Part shown: positions 52,869 through 62,598 of the stretch, piece by piece
Layout: each line of letters opens with the position of its first letter
How positions within the stretch are numbered: position 1 is the stretch's first letter
NCBI GenBank assembly: GCA_019638455.1
Contig: JAHBTU010000001.1
Location: 325,501-389,500, forward strand
Direction of reading: 5' to 3'
DNA length: 64,000 nucleotides
Source: Saprospiraceae bacterium
GTDB taxonomy: Bacteria; Bacteroidota; Bacteroidia; Chitinophagales; Saprospiraceae
The notes under the pieces: generated by a model
Seen by the model: only the letters and a program-made list of their open reading frames with translations
Databases searched by the model: none
What the model was told of the DNA's origin: nothing
Position numbers and translations under genes: made by a program

Positions 52869-52951
52869 CGATGAAGCAACCTCCGCCGACAAGGATTGGG
52901 ACGAGAAAGGCCACACCGCTGAGCAATTCAAAAAAGAACATACGCATCGCA

Positions 52952-53188
52952 ATGACCTACACCGAAGTAGATTCCTCCATGATAGACCTTGTTGGCTACG
53001 ATGAGAAAGAACAAGTGCTGGAAGTGCGCTTTATCAATTCCGGTCTCACCTACCGCTACTACGACGTGCCGAAAGAGAAATACGAAGAGCTGATGAAAGC
53101 CTCCTCCAAAGGCAGTTATATGCGCGGCTGCATCATTGATTTTTACGACTACGCCAGAGTGAGGGGCGGCAAACGGCGGCGGTGGTGA
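52952..53188 (+). CDS. KTSC domain protein
   Basis: Starting at MTYTEVDSSMIDLVGYDEKEQ the protein has 78 residues and matches the small KTSC domain (VLEVRFINSGLTYRYYDVPKEKYEELMKASSKGSYMRGCI), with the end RGGKRRRW. A much longer frame upstream (from 52346) runs through the repeat elements and is not a gene. Such proteins are cytoplasmic and of unknown function, sometimes linked to nucleic-acid binding because of their basic end. It is convergent with the gingipain-like gene, 6 bases apart. Confidence 0.85.
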   Translation: MTYTEVDSSMIDLVGYDEKEQVLEVRFINSGLTYRYYDVPKEKYEELMKASSKGSYMRGCIIDFYDYARVRGGKRRRW

Positions 53189-53194
53189 GCCATG

Positions 53195-56100
53195 TCACCG
53201 CGCCACTACCATTTTCCGCGCGAAAACTTGATGGTCTATCACGACCAATATGTAATAGGCGCCGGGGGCATGGGCGCTCAAATCAATCGGAAGGCTCAGC
53301 GTGCTGGCGGTCGCTTCAGGTACTGCCCAAAGCAAGCGTCCTGCCGCATCGCTCACCGTCACCCGCACGAGTGCAGGCCGATGCAGTTGAATCAGCAACA
53401 AGGCACGTCCGTTCGTTGGGTTGGGCGAGAGCGCGAACTGCTGGAAAACGAGCGTTTCGAGCGTGCTGACGAGGGTTCCCACCGTGATGGAAGCGGTGTA
53501 AGTGCATTGCCCCGCGTCGGTAATGATGACGGTGTAGGAGCCGCCGGGGATGTTCAATAGGTGCTGAGAAGTCGCGCCATTGCTCCAAAGAAAAGTGAAG
53601 GGCGGGTTGCCCCCCGCGATGCTCAATTGGATGGCGCCGTCGTTCGCGCCGGGTGCGGATTCAGGTGTGCTGGTGATGGAAACAATGCCGTCGGTGGGCG
53701 CTTGTGTCACCTCGAAGGGGAATGTGGTGGTGCAGCCATTTGGCCCGGTGGCGATGTAAGTGTAGTTGCCCGCCTCGCACACCACGACCGAGTCAAACGT
53801 CAATTCAGGAAAAAGTTGGTAAAAGAAAGCCGTCACGCAGGGGTGTTCGCAGTCTAATTGTCCGTAAGGCTCCAAAATGACCAGCGGGCCAATTGTGTCA
53901 ATAGTGACCATCGCCGCCGCTTGCACGCTGCACCCGTTGGGCGAAGACACTGTCAGCAGGTATGTTCCCGGCACCGTCGTGCTTGGGTCTTCCAGCGTGG
54001 AGGTGAAGCCGCCCGGCCCTGTCCACAGGAACGTGCTTCCGGGTGTGGAAGAGTTGCCGGCAAGTTGCACGGTTGGGTTGTTGCAGGTGATAGAGCCACC
54101 AGCGGCGGTTATGTCGGGCAGCGTTCCGTCGCCTTCTATCTCAATGGAAGTGGTGGTGGTGCATCCGTTGTCTGGATTGACCGCCGTCAGGAAATAAGTG
54201 CCGGGTATGGTGATTTCCACGTTGGAAGCGTTGGAATGAAAAGCGCCGGGCCCCGACCAAGTGTAGAGCGTGCCGGGCACGGACGAGGTGGCCATCAAGG
54301 CAATAGTTGGCGAACTGCAAGTGATGAGGCCAATCCCTTCAATGTTGATGAACGGCGAAATGGTGTCGGCAAAAATTTCGAGCGGTTGGCTCGCGGAGCA
54401 GCCATTGAGCGTTGATTGGGCGAGTAAAGTGTAGGAGCCTGCCGCACAGAGGCTAAATGGGGATGTGCCGGGCAGCAGCACACTGTCCAAATAATATTCG
54501 ATTTCGGGAAAATCGGGAAGATGAAGCGCAACGCATAGGTTGTTGCAATCAATAACGAGGTCGGGCAAGGATGGAATCGTCGGGATACTGTAATCGCCCA
54601 AAATGGAGACCTCATCGAATTGAACACAGCCATCGGGAAAAGTAGCGGCCACCGTGTAAATGCCCGTCGTGTCGATCGCGACACTCTGGCCGCTCGCGGC
54701 AAAATTGTTGGGGCCTGACCATTGAAACGCTGCACCGGTTGAGTCGCTAAAAGCCGTCAGGGTTATTTCTGGTGTGGCGCAATTCAAGGTATTTGTTTCA
54801 CTAACAATGCTCACGGTTGGCGGCGTATATGAAGGCGAGAAGACGGATGCCCTGCCCCCTGTGCTATTGTTCCAATAAACGCCACCGCCCGGTGAGGTTT
54901 GCGATTTGATGGCTCGAACCTGATAGTGCAGCGTATCCGTCGAGGGGTTATCGTCCGTGAATGTCGTGGCGGCGATGGCCTCTGTTGTAAGGCGCGTGTA
55001 GGCTCCGTGTTTTTCCTTAGAGCGATAGATGTGGTAGCCCACCACGCCGTCGTCGGGCGAGGGCTTCCACTCCAACGATACCTTGCCGCAGGCGGCGACG
55101 GCGCTCACGTTTGAGGGAGGAGCCACAATGTGTGCCCGCACGGTGGGGTCGCCGAGTAGCGCGACATGGGCGCCACTCCTGCCAAAAGTGTTGAAATAAG
55201 CGTTGTTGAACTGCGCGTTTTGCGTTTCCTTCATGCAATAGCCCATCGTCTCGCCCGAAGCCAGCGCCTGATAGAAATGGTGAGGCCGACCCGCCCATGC
55301 GCAAGTGAGAATGCCGCCCCGCGAGGCCAGTGCCGCAGGCATGAGCGGGTTGGTTTCGTAGTCCCAGTCGCCGTGATAGCTCCCAAAGATGTTGGAGAAG
55401 ACGATGTTCACCGTGTCGTTGGCAAAGTTTCCGCTATTGCCCACGCCTCCCGCGCTAGTGTATGTGCCGGGGCCAGTGCCGTAGCCCATCAAATAGCTTT
55501 GCGGATGCGTGTCGTCAAAGAAATCCGCACTTGACACATTGGCCGCCCCCACCAATGGATAAGCATTTCTGAACCCGTTGGCAGCGAATGCTTCGCCGCT
55601 GAAATAGCCAAAATTGTCGTCCACCAATGCTTTTTGTTCCACCGTGTAGGCTCCTGTGCGCCAGTCGTGGTTTTTATTCAAATACCGTCGGAGCAAGTCA
55701 GTGGTGGAAGCGCCGAAAGTCCCCATGGTCAAGCGCCGAAAATCCACCCGACCTACTTCCAGTTCCACCGCCGAGGGAATGATGCTCTGGTCGAATTTGC
55801 CATCGCTGGGCACATTTTTGTTGGCTGCGCGTGTGGGCGAGCTGTTGTTCACCGCGATGTCGGTCCATGTGCCATCCACGTCGGCGTAGTAGGCATCGGC
55901 GGGCCAAGCGCCGGAGTGGTCGGAGTGGCCGTCCCAGGCGGTATTGCCCGAATAAGGCACGGGTATTTTGCCCAACAGCAATACCGCTCTCACCTCGGCG
56001 GGATTTGCGTTGAAGTCGGCCACGATGAGGTTTTTCACCGATTGCACCGTGGCAGTGCCATCCACGAGGTGTTCTTTTATGCGCCAGCCATCGCCCGAAA

Positions 56101-56539
56101 GGTCGTCGCGCAGGCGTTCCAGTTCAGCAGCCAGCGGCACTGCGAGGTCGGCATCCACCAGAAGCAAGAGCGTGCCGCGATGGTCTGCCACAGGCGCTTC
56201 CACGGCGACGTGGGCGTAGCCGTGCGCGGTAATGTTTGTGATGCGTGCTATCCGGTACTCATAGGTTTGGCCCGTTGCCACGTTGTTGTCCGACAAAGTG
56301 TTTTGAGTGCTGTTGGTCGCGCTGAGCAGCTGCACCCATTGGTTGCCCGCCTGTCCTTTGGTGCGGCGCTGAATGAGCAACGTGGAGGCGGTGGGGTTTT
56401 CCCAATTCAGGGTAATGTTGGCAGGGTTTGTGCTGACAGTAGCTGTCAGTGGAACGGTGGCGTCTTTCGGTGTTTGTGCGTTTGCTGTTCCGATTTTCAA
56501 AATAAAAACCAAACAGGCGAGGGGGAATGTTGTGTTCAT
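53195..56539 (-). CDS. Gingipain-like (C25-type) surface protein with T9SS sorting domain
   Basis: The start at 56539 (MNTTFPLACLV) gives 1114 residues with a signal peptide (to ANAQ). An Ig-like/FnIII domain (about 25-110) precedes a caspase/gingipain-like region (about 115-460) with candidate catalytic His389 (GSYHGDW) and Cys413 (GILTCAW). Then an FnIII domain (about 465-560), several PKD/SprB-like Ig repeats with Cys (FPDGCVQF, NGCSASQPL, PDNGCTTTTSIEI, PNGCSVQAAA) and a final T9SS sorting domain (FALSPNPTNGRALLLI...GAYYILVVIDHQVFARKMVVAR). It is probably a secreted protease or adhesin. Protease activity is inferred from position of two residues only. Confidence 0.8.
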   Translation of the reverse strand: MNTTFPLACLVFILKIGTANAQTPKDATVPLTATVSTNPANITLNWENPTASTLLIQRRTKGQAGNQWVQLLSATNSTQNTLSDNNVATGQTYEYRIARITNITAHGYAHVAVEAPVADHRGTLLLLVDADLAVPLAAELERLRDDLSGDGWRIKEHLVDGTATVQSVKNLIVADFNANPAEVRAVLLLGKIPVPYSGNTAWDGHSDHSGAWPADAYYADVDGTWTDIAVNNSSPTRAANKNVPSDGKFDQSIIPSAVELEVGRVDFRRLTMGTFGASTTDLLRRYLNKNHDWRTGAYTVEQKALVDDNFGYFSGEAFAANGFRNAYPLVGAANVSSADFFDDTHPQSYLMGYGTGPGTYTSAGGVGNSGNFANDTVNIVFSNIFGSYHGDWDYETNPLMPAALASRGGILTCAWAGRPHHFYQALASGETMGYCMKETQNAQFNNAYFNTFGRSGAHVALLGDPTVRAHIVAPPSNVSAVAACGKVSLEWKPSPDDGVVGYHIYRSKEKHGAYTRLTTEAIAATTFTDDNPSTDTLHYQVRAIKSQTSPGGGVYWNNSTGGRASVFSPSYTPPTVSIVSETNTLNCATPEITLTAFSDSTGAAFQWSGPNNFAASGQSVAIDTTGIYTVAATFPDGCVQFDEVSILGDYSIPTIPSLPDLVIDCNNLCVALHLPDFPEIEYYLDSVLLPGTSPFSLCAAGSYTLLAQSTLNGCSASQPLEIFADTISPFINIEGIGLITCSSPTIALMATSSVPGTLYTWSGPGAFHSNASNVEITIPGTYFLTAVNPDNGCTTTTSIEIEGDGTLPDITAAGGSITCNNPTVQLAGNSSTPGSTFLWTGPGGFTSTLEDPSTTVPGTYLLTVSSPNGCSVQAAAMVTIDTIGPLVILEPYGQLDCEHPCVTAFFYQLFPELTFDSVVVCEAGNYTYIATGPNGCTTTFPFEVTQAPTDGIVSITSTPESAPGANDGAIQLSIAGGNPPFTFLWSNGATSQHLLNIPGGSYTVIITDAGQCTYTASITVGTLVSTLETLVFQQFALSPNPTNGRALLLIQLHRPALVRVTVSDAAGRLLWAVPEATASTLSLPIDLSAHAPGAYYILVVIDHQVFARKMVVAR

Positions 56540-56711
56540 GGCCGTTGCAGATGAAACAAAGTGGAAATTGAATGCAAGATTCAACTTTAAGCGGTATCTG
56601 CTGCCCATCGAGCGCGTTATTTTTCAAAACACATGGCCGCCGAGAATTTTAAAATCCGCACTTTCGCGCCTCGAAAACAACACTCGCACACCGCGACAAA
56701 TAATCATCATC

Positions 56712-57401
56712 ATGTCCCACATTGTCAAACTATCCAATGCCGACATTCGCCAACAAGATGGCAACGTCGTGCTGGAAAACATCAATCTCACCATCGGAGA
56801 GGGAGAATTCACCTATCTTATCGGCAAAACAGGGAGCGGAAAAACCAGCTTGCTCAAGACGCTCTATGGGGCGCTGCCTCTGACGAAAGGATTTGGCGAA
56901 GTCGCTGGCTATGACTTGCGGAGCCTCCATCGCAACAATATGCACCTGCTGCGCCGCAAACTCGGCATCGTCTTTCAGGACTTCAACTTGCTGACGGATA
57001 GGAACGTGGAAGAGAACCTGCTCTTCGTGTTGCGCGCCACGGGATGGACCGATGCGGGGCTGATGAATCAACGTGTGACGGAGGTGTTGGAAGGAACAGG
57101 GTTGCCAGCCAAACGATATGCCATGCCTTACGAACTTTCCGGCGGCGAGCAACAGCGCGTGGTCATCGCTCGTGCCTTGCTCAACAAACCCGCGCTGCTC
57201 ATCGCCGACGAGCCTACGGGCAACCTCGACCCCGAGACCAGCGACGACGTGCTGGTGTTGATGCGCAATCTCGCCCGGCAAAACCACACCGCCGTGTTCT
57301 GCGCCACACACGACTACCGCATTCTGCAAAATTTCCCCGCACGCATCATTCGCATCCAGCACGGCAAGTTGATTGACGATGAGGGAGTGGCGATAAAATA
57401 A
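56712..57401 (+). CDS. ftsE: FtsE-type ABC ATPase
   Basis: A 229-residue ATP-binding subunit starting at [25 protein letters not shown]. Walker A GKTGSGKT (38-45), Q loop (IVFQDFNLL), signature LSGGEQQR and Walker [15 protein letters not shown] are intact. FtsE with FtsX couples ATP hydrolysis to activation of septal peptidoglycan hydrolases. No ftsX gene adjoins it, so its partner must be elsewhere, which is common in Bacteroidota. It is divergent from the gingipain-like gene and ends before a hairpin terminator. Confidence 0.9.
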   Translation: MSHIVKLSNADIRQQDGNVVLENINLTIGEGEFTYLIGKTGSGKTSLLKTLYGALPLTKGFGEVAGYDLRSLHRNNMHLLRRKLGIVFQDFNLLTDRNVEENLLFVLRATGWTDAGLMNQRVTEVLEGTGLPAKRYAMPYELSGGEQQRVVIARALLNKPALLIADEPTGNLDPETSDDVLVLMRNLARQNHTAVFCATHDYRILQNFPARIIRIQHGKLIDDEGVAIK

Positions 57402-57520
57402 GTGGGGTGAAAGGGGAAGCGGGTTTTTGAATTTGCGTGAGACAATGGCCCTGCCAACCTACCCGCATACGAAACCCTCCGTTTCATGCCATTCTGACTA
57501 AAGGTTTTTGGGAGAATTGT

Positions 57521-57559
57521 TTTTTGACAGCCTGCCAGCCGACGGGCAGGCTGTCAAAG
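57521..57559. terminator. Hairpin terminator after ftsE, copy 2 of the repeated palindrome
   Basis: TTTGACAGCCTGCC (57523-57536) and GGCAGGCTGTCAAA (57545-57558) pair perfectly over 14 bp, with a T run before. The word TTTTTGACAGCCTGCC and its inverse are shared with 12274-12311. It lies between ftsE and the convergent gene at 57586. Confidence 0.8.
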
Positions 57560-57585
57560 GCGAAACAAGAGCCAATCCATGTCAA

Positions 57586-57984
57586 TCAAACTGCTTCCAA
57601 CTGTGCCAATTTTACTGACATACGCTTGCGACGCACTGTTTCCACGGGCTTGCGATGTTCCGTCTGAGCACGGAACCCTGTGGTGAACACATCGGACTTG
57701 CAAGCGGCGGCATACTCCACATGGTCGGCAAGGCGAGTGAGCGCCACGAGCACCATCGCTTCTTTTTCGCGGATAGCATCGGTGCGTTCCTTGCGCTTGA
57801 GTTCGGGGTCGTCGAGCACGTCGCGCAGCTCGATGGATGCGTCGCGGAGGTTTTCCCACAATGTTTGTGGTTTGGGCAGATATGGATTTTGGTGTGTGTC
57901 GCGGAGAACGCGCTCGGCGAAGACGGTGAGTTTGGAGCCGTGCAGAAATAGAAAGTGGCGGTCGATATTCAACTTAGCGTGCAT
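57586..57984 (-). CDS. Conserved small protein of unknown function
   Basis: Starting at MHAKLNIDRHFLFLHGSKLTVFAERVL the protein has 132 residues; an alternative start ten codons upstream is possible (58014). The sequence is rich in charged helices (LKRKERTDAIREKEAMVLVALTRLADHVEYAA), with a basic end (VRRKRMSVKLAQLEAV). No family was recognised. It is convergent with ftsE and divergent from sucC, with 206-236 bases before the sucC start. Confidence 0.6.
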   Translation of the reverse strand: MHAKLNIDRHFLFLHGSKLTVFAERVLRDTHQNPYLPKPQTLWENLRDASIELRDVLDDPELKRKERTDAIREKEAMVLVALTRLADHVEYAAACKSDVFTTGFRAQTEHRKPVETVRRKRMSVKLAQLEAV

Positions 57985-58014
57985 GACAAAACACATTTTT
58001 TTGAAAATTGGCAA

Positions 58015-58220
58015 ACGTCAAATTCTGTTCCACAGTTTTGCCACAGTTAGCGATTTCGGGAAAAAAATATTCGGGAAAGTCTCGAAATCCAAGAATTTAA
58101 CTTTTCAGCCCGCGCCGTTAGTTGTTCTGAAAAATATGCCCGCAAAACCTGTCAGTTGCGAAATCGCCTTACTTTTGGCCGCTACTCATTTTCACCACTC
58201 GCTACTTACCATTTTCAAAC
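58015..58220. promoter_or_regulatory. Divergent gap before sucC with a -7 box
   Basis: TACTTTTG (58170-58177) matches the Bacteroidota -7 consensus TAnnTTTG and would start transcription about 40 bases before the sucC ATG. No TTTG is seen at the usual -33 distance. The rest of the gap holds nothing recognised. Confidence 0.4.
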
Positions 58221-59414
58221 ATGAATCTGCACGAATATCAGGGAAAAGAACTGCTCAAGTCCTTCGGCGTAAAAATTCAAGAAGGCATCGTCGCATACAA
58301 CGCGGCAGAGGCCGTGGAAGCTGCCAAAAAATTGAAAGAACTCCACAACTCCGATTGGTGCGTGGTCAAAGCCCAAGTGCACGCAGGTGGGCGTGGCAAG
58401 GGCGGCGGCGTCAAACTTGCCAAAAGCCCTGAGCAAGCGGGCGAAATCGCAGGAAATATGCTCGGGATGCGCCTCGTCACCCCGCAGACCTCTGCCGAAG
58501 GCAAATTGGTGCGCAAGGTGCTGGTCGCGCAAGATGTGTTTTATCCTGGCCCCAGCGAACACAAAGAATTTTACATCAGCATTCTCACTGACCGCGGGCG
58601 CGGCGGCAACGTCATCATGTACTCTCCCGATGGCGGCATGGATATCGAAAAAGTGGCGGAAGAAACACCCGACCGCGTATTCTTTGAGCCAGTTGACCCC
58701 CTGTTGGGCTTGCGCCCATTCCAAGCGCAAAAAGTCGCTTTCAACCTCGGGCTAAGTGGACAAGCTTTCAAGGAAATGGTGGATTTTGTGCAAAAACTCT
58801 ACGCGGCTTTTGTTGGCTCCGATGCCAGTTTGTTTGAAATAAACCCTTGTCTGAAAACCTCCGACGACCGCATCATCGCAGTAGATGCCAAGGTAACGCT
58901 CGACGACAACGCGCTTTTCCGCCACAAAGACCTCGAAGCCATGCGCGACAAGGACGAGGAAGACCCCGCCGATGTGGAGGCGCAGGAATATGACCTCAAC
59001 TACGTCAAACTCGACGGCAACGTGGGCTGCATGGTGAATGGTGCCGGACTTGCCATGGCTACCATGGACTTGATAAAGCTTTACGGCGGCGAACCTGCCA
59101 ACTTTCTCGATGTGGGCGGCACCGCAGACGCGGAGCGGGTGGAAAACGCCATGCGTTTCATCCTCAAAGACCCGAACGTGAAGGCCATTCTCATCAACAT
59201 TTTCGGCGGCATTGTGCGCTGCGACCGCGTGGCACAGGGCGTGGTGGATGCTTACAAAAAAATCGGCGATATCCCCGTGCCGGTCATTGTCCGACTACAA
59301 GGCACCAACGCCGACATTGCCAAAAAAATCATTGACGAATCCGGCCTGAAAGTAATGGGCGCGGTGGAGTTCCAAGAAGCGGCGGATTTGGTGGCAGAGG
59401 TGTTGAAAAAGTGA
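58221..59414 (+). CDS. sucC: Succinate-CoA ligase, beta subunit
   Basis: A 397-residue ATP-grasp enzyme of the citric acid cycle that makes succinate and ATP from succinyl-CoA with the SucD subunit. Family features: [17 protein letters not shown] at the start, [16 protein letters not shown], the ATP-grasp residues around SLFEINPC and the C-terminal CoA-ligase part with [14 protein letters not shown] and [20 protein letters not shown]. Length is normal. sucD is not adjacent: the next gene is on the other strand. A strong terminator follows. Confidence 0.95.
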   Translation: MNLHEYQGKELLKSFGVKIQEGIVAYNAAEAVEAAKKLKELHNSDWCVVKAQVHAGGRGKGGGVKLAKSPEQAGEIAGNMLGMRLVTPQTSAEGKLVRKVLVAQDVFYPGPSEHKEFYISILTDRGRGGNVIMYSPDGGMDIEKVAEETPDRVFFEPVDPLLGLRPFQAQKVAFNLGLSGQAFKEMVDFVQKLYAAFVGSDASLFEINPCLKTSDDRIIAVDAKVTLDDNALFRHKDLEAMRDKDEEDPADVEAQEYDLNYVKLDGNVGCMVNGAGLAMATMDLIKLYGGEPANFLDVGGTADAERVENAMRFILKDPNVKAILINIFGGIVRCDRVAQGVVDAYKKIGDIPVPVIVRLQGTNADIAKKIIDESGLKVMGAVEFQEAADLVAEVLKK

Positions 59415-59449
59415 CAAGGCGCGAACATCGCGCTGACAGGTATGAAGCC

Positions 59450-59485
59450 AAGGTGCCATCCCCAAAAGGGGTGGCACCTTTTTTT
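59450..59485 (+). terminator. Terminator of sucC
   Basis: AAGGTGCCATCCCC (59450-59463) and GGGGTGGCACCTT (59468-59480) pair with one bulged base and are followed by a run of seven T (59479-59485). Confidence 0.9.
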
Positions 59486-59564
59486 GAACACGCTCACGAA
59501 AAACCTGAGTCCGCGCCCTCCACTCTCCACCTTTTACCTTCTACCCGAGTTTACCGCAAGCGGC

Positions 59565-61259
59565 CTACAAGTTCCCCTTTTTCAACTCCTCTACTGCCCA
59601 ATTTGCTGCTCGTGCCGTGAGTGCCATGTAGGTGAGCGAGGGATTTACCACCCCGTTGGAAGTCATGCAAGCGCCGTCGGTGACAAACACGTTGGGGCAA
59701 GCATGGATTTGATTCCAGCCGTTGAGCACCGAAGTCTTGGGGTCGCGCCCCATGCGAGCCGTGCCCATCTCGTGGATACAGAAGCCGGGGGCTGGGTTGG
59801 AGTCGTAGGTGTTGACGTTTTTCAGGCCGGCGGCTTCGAGCATCTCGGCGGCATCGTTGGCCATGTCCACGCGCATTTTGCGTTCATTCTCCTTGAACTC
59901 GCAATCAATATCGAGCGTCGGCAGTCCCCATTTGTCTTTTTTGTCGTGATTGAGCGTCACCTTGTTTTCATAGTAGGGAAGGTGTTCGCCCCAAGCGCCC
60001 ACGCCGAAGCCCCATTTGCCTGCTTGGGTGAGCGCCTGTTTGAAGTCCGCGCCGATGCCCTCGTCTATGGATGCGCGGCCACGGCTTGCGCCACCCTGAT
60101 AGCCGAATCCGCGCAGGTAGTCGCGTTTGTCGGCATCGTTCACATTGCGGAAGCGGGGGATGTAGGTGCCGTTGGGTCTTCTGCCGAAATAGTAAAATTC
60201 CTGAAAATCGTCAGTGTCGCCATAAGCGCCCACGCCGTAGTGGTGGTCCATGAGGTTGTGGCCGAGTTGTTCGCTATCGTTGCCGAGGCCATTGGGGAAG
60301 CGGCGCGAGGTCGAGTGGAGCAGAATGGCTGCCGTGCCGAGGGTGGAAGCGTTGCAAAAGATGATTTTGGCAAAATAGTCGTAGGTCTGCATGGTCTCGG
60401 TGTCCACGATTTTTACGCCGACGGCGCGTCCTTTTTGTTCGTCATAAATAATGGAATGAACATTGGAAAAGGGGCGAATCGTCAGGTTGCCAGTGGCCTT
60501 TGCGGCAGGGAGGGTAGCCGAGTTGCTGCTAAAATAGGCTCCAAAGGGGCAGCCACGCTCGCAGCGGTTGCGAAACTGACACGACCCGCGCCCATTGTGA
60601 GGCACTGTCAGATGTGCCACTCGACCGATAATCATGCGGCGTGCTCCTTTGTAGTGTTCCTCGATGCGCTTGGCCACATGTTTTTCCAGCACGTTCATCT
60701 CCATCGGGGGGAGGAATTCGCTGTCGGGCAGCACGGGGATATTTTCTGTGGAGCCGCTGATGCCCGCGAATTTTTCCACATGACTGTACCAGGGCGCGAG
60801 GTCGGCATAACGAATGGGCCAATCCACCCCGTATCCGTCTTTGGCATTGGCTTCAAAGTCGAGGTCGCTCCAGCGATAGGTCTGTTTGCCCCAAAGGATG
60901 GAGCGTCCGCCGACGTGGTATCCGCGAATCCAATCGAAGGGCTTGATTTGATTGTAGGGGTTGTCCACGTCGCGCACAAAAAAGTGTTTGCTGGCTTCCC
61001 CGTAGTTGTACACCTTGCTTTGGGTGGGGGATTCGCGACGGTCGGCGGGGGTTACGCTGCCGCGATATTTCATTTCCCAGGGGTTGAGGTTGGCGGTGGG
61101 GTAGTCGGTGACATGTTCCACCATGCGACCACGCTCAAGCACGAGGGTCTTTAAGCCTTTTTCCGTCAATTCTTTGGCAGCCCAACCACCGCTGATGCCG
61201 GAGCCGATGACAATGGCATCGTAGGTGTTCTCAAGGGTAGCGCGTAGATTTAAGTTCAT
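59565..61259 (-). CDS. GMC-family FAD-dependent oxidoreductase
   Basis: A 564-residue glucose-methanol-choline type oxidoreductase. The FAD site is AIVIGSGISGGWAAKELTEKGLKTLVLERG (about 16-45). Further family motifs: GYHVGGRSILWGKQTYRWSD, CERGCPFGAYFSSNSATLPAA, CNASTLGTAAILLHSTS and the end CIHEMGTARMG with CMTSNGVVNPSLTYMALTARAANWAV. It resembles the large subunit of gluconate or sorbosone-type dehydrogenases of Bacteroidota; no signal peptide was seen at the start, and the substrate is unknown. It follows a histidine kinase gene on the same strand, with the 100-bp repeat between them. Confidence 0.9.
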   Translation of the reverse strand: MNLNLRATLENTYDAIVIGSGISGGWAAKELTEKGLKTLVLERGRMVEHVTDYPTANLNPWEMKYRGSVTPADRRESPTQSKVYNYGEASKHFFVRDVDNPYNQIKPFDWIRGYHVGGRSILWGKQTYRWSDLDFEANAKDGYGVDWPIRYADLAPWYSHVEKFAGISGSTENIPVLPDSEFLPPMEMNVLEKHVAKRIEEHYKGARRMIIGRVAHLTVPHNGRGSCQFRNRCERGCPFGAYFSSNSATLPAAKATGNLTIRPFSNVHSIIYDEQKGRAVGVKIVDTETMQTYDYFAKIIFCNASTLGTAAILLHSTSRRFPNGLGNDSEQLGHNLMDHHYGVGAYGDTDDFQEFYYFGRRPNGTYIPRFRNVNDADKRDYLRGFGYQGGASRGRASIDEGIGADFKQALTQAGKWGFGVGAWGEHLPYYENKVTLNHDKKDKWGLPTLDIDCEFKENERKMRVDMANDAAEMLEAAGLKNVNTYDSNPAPGFCIHEMGTARMGRDPKTSVLNGWNQIHACPNVFVTDGACMTSNGVVNPSLTYMALTARAANWAVEELKKGNL

Positions 61260-61271
61260 TTTCAGAATGTT

Positions 61272-61371
61272 ATACCGTGATTCGCTATGATTTGTCAGAT
61301 GCTAATGATTGCTCTGCTGGGTTTTGTGCAGATTGCGTTTGTGGCCATGCCCAAAACTTGGCGGCGCGAGG
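61272..61371. repeat. 100-bp dispersed repeat, copy 2 (inverted)
   Basis: The reverse complement of 48235-48334, with about 78 percent identity and no gaps. It lies in the gap between the GMC gene and the upstream kinase gene, close after the kinase stop, just as copy 1 lies after the hybrid regulator. The end GGCGCGAGG belongs to the word also found at the ends of the palindrome 43479-43597. Confidence 0.75.
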
Positions 61372-61401
61372 TGTTGAAGCTTTTTAAACTCTGCATGGGG
61401 T

Positions 61402-62598
61402 TCATTTCGCCTTCGGCAATTTCACGGTGAAGGTTGTTCCTTTCCCGATTTCAGATTGTTTCACGAAGATTTTTCCCCTATGGTATTCCTCCACTATTCG
61501 CTTGGAGAGGGAAAGGCCAAGTCCCCAGCCGCGTGTTTTGGTGGAATAGCCGGGCTTGAAGACGGTTCCGAATTTGCTGGGCGGAATGCCTTTGCCATTG
61601 TCGGTGATGTCCAAGCAGACATATTTGCCCTCTTCATAGACATGGGCCGTTATTTTTCCCACCCCGCCTTCTAATGCGTCAATCGCGTTGCGGAGCAAGT
61701 TTTCGACGACCCAATCGAACAAGGGCGCATTGATGCCGACCATGATTGGCGAATGTTCCGATGGTGTCGGAAAATCGAACTCGACCCTTCGCGGGGCGCG
61801 TCGCTGCATATAGTCGCGGTTTTTCTCCAACTGCTCAAACACATTGGTGGGGGTCAAATCGGGGGCGGCACCAATTTTTGAAAAGCGGTCTGCCACCAGT
61901 TCAAGGCGGGTCACGTCGTTGCGCAGCTCGTCGAGCATTTCTTGGTTGTCGGGGCGCTCTTCGTTGACGGCTTTGAGTGTCTCTATCCAACCGAGAATGG
62001 CCGTGATGGGTGTGCCCAACTGATGGGCGGTCTCTTTGGCCATGCCGAGCCACACCTGATTTTGCTCGGCCCGACGTGCCGTGCTGAAGCCGATATAGCC
62101 CAGCGCAATGAAGGCTGCTATGAGCAGCAATTGTACGACGGGGTACAGCTCCAGCCACCACAGCAGGCGAGAGTGGGTGTAAATCAGCGTTTTGTGGATG
62201 TCGGGTGGCAAATGGATTTCGATTCTCCCTGTGTCTTGTTTTGTCATCCGGTCGAGCGCCTTTCGCACCTCCTCTATTTCCATGGTGTCCAAGTTGCGTT
62301 CGTCAATGTTGCGATATGCCTCGATTTCGCCTTTTTCATTGAGCATGACAATGGGGATGGTGGTGTTTTGCTCTATGATTTTGAGATGCAGGGTGAGGTC
62401 TTCATAGTTGGCGAGCGTGTCCGTTCGGGTTTTGGTCAACATACGCATGGCCTCGGCAAATTGTTCGGCCTGCTGTTTCTCTCGCTCGATGAGCTGGTCG
62501 GCCAGGAATCGGGTATAAAAAAGCGAAATGATGATAATGAGCACACCGCCTGCGGCCAAGTACCACTTCCAATATGATTTGCGGGTATAAATGTCCAT
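61402..62598 (-). CDS. Sensor histidine kinase with AHQLGTP-type H box
   Basis: A 398-residue kinase with two membrane helices (about 12-30 and 150-172) and a small periplasmic part. The phospho-acceptor is His192 in KETAHQLGTPITAILGWIE, a variant of the usual SHELRTPL box that is known in Bacteroidota. The N box (VVENLLRNAIDALEG), G1 (TDNGKGIP), F (PGYSTKTRG) and G2 (GWGLGLSLSKRIV) are intact. No receiver or regulator gene adjoins it, so it is an orphan kinase. It lies upstream of the GMC gene and divergent from the desaturase gene. Confidence 0.9.
   Translation of the reverse strand: MDIYTRKSYWKWYLAAGGVLIIIISLFYTRFLADQLIEREKQQAEQFAEAMRMLTKTRTDTLANYEDLTLHLKIIEQNTTIPIVMLNEKGEIEAYRNIDERNLDTMEIEEVRKALDRMTKQDTGRIEIHLPPDIHKTLIYTHSRLLWWLELYPVVQLLLIAAFIALGYIGFSTARRAEQNQVWLGMAKETAHQLGTPITAILGWIETLKAVNEERPDNQEMLDELRNDVTRLELVADRFSKIGAAPDLTPTNVFEQLEKNRDYMQRRAPRRVEFDFPTPSEHSPIMVGINAPLFDWVVENLLRNAIDALEGGVGKITAHVYEEGKYVCLDITDNGKGIPPSKFGTVFKPGYSTKTRGWGLGLSLSKRIVEEYHRGKIFVKQSEIGKGTTFTVKLPKAK

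Noticed and set aside
52346..52951. Long N-terminal extension of the KTSC protein
   Set aside because: It runs through two copies of a non-coding repeat and is Arg/Ser-rich; the KTSC domain starts at the Met at 52952.
52345..53194. DGR template repeat or reverse transcriptase near the TIR-FGE gene
   Set aside because: I looked for an A-rich copy of 52218-52335 and for a reverse transcriptase in the surrounding frames and found none in the window.
59442..61154. 570-codon open frame opposite the GMC gene
   Set aside because: It covers the sucC terminator and mirrors the GMC gene; no recognisable motif.
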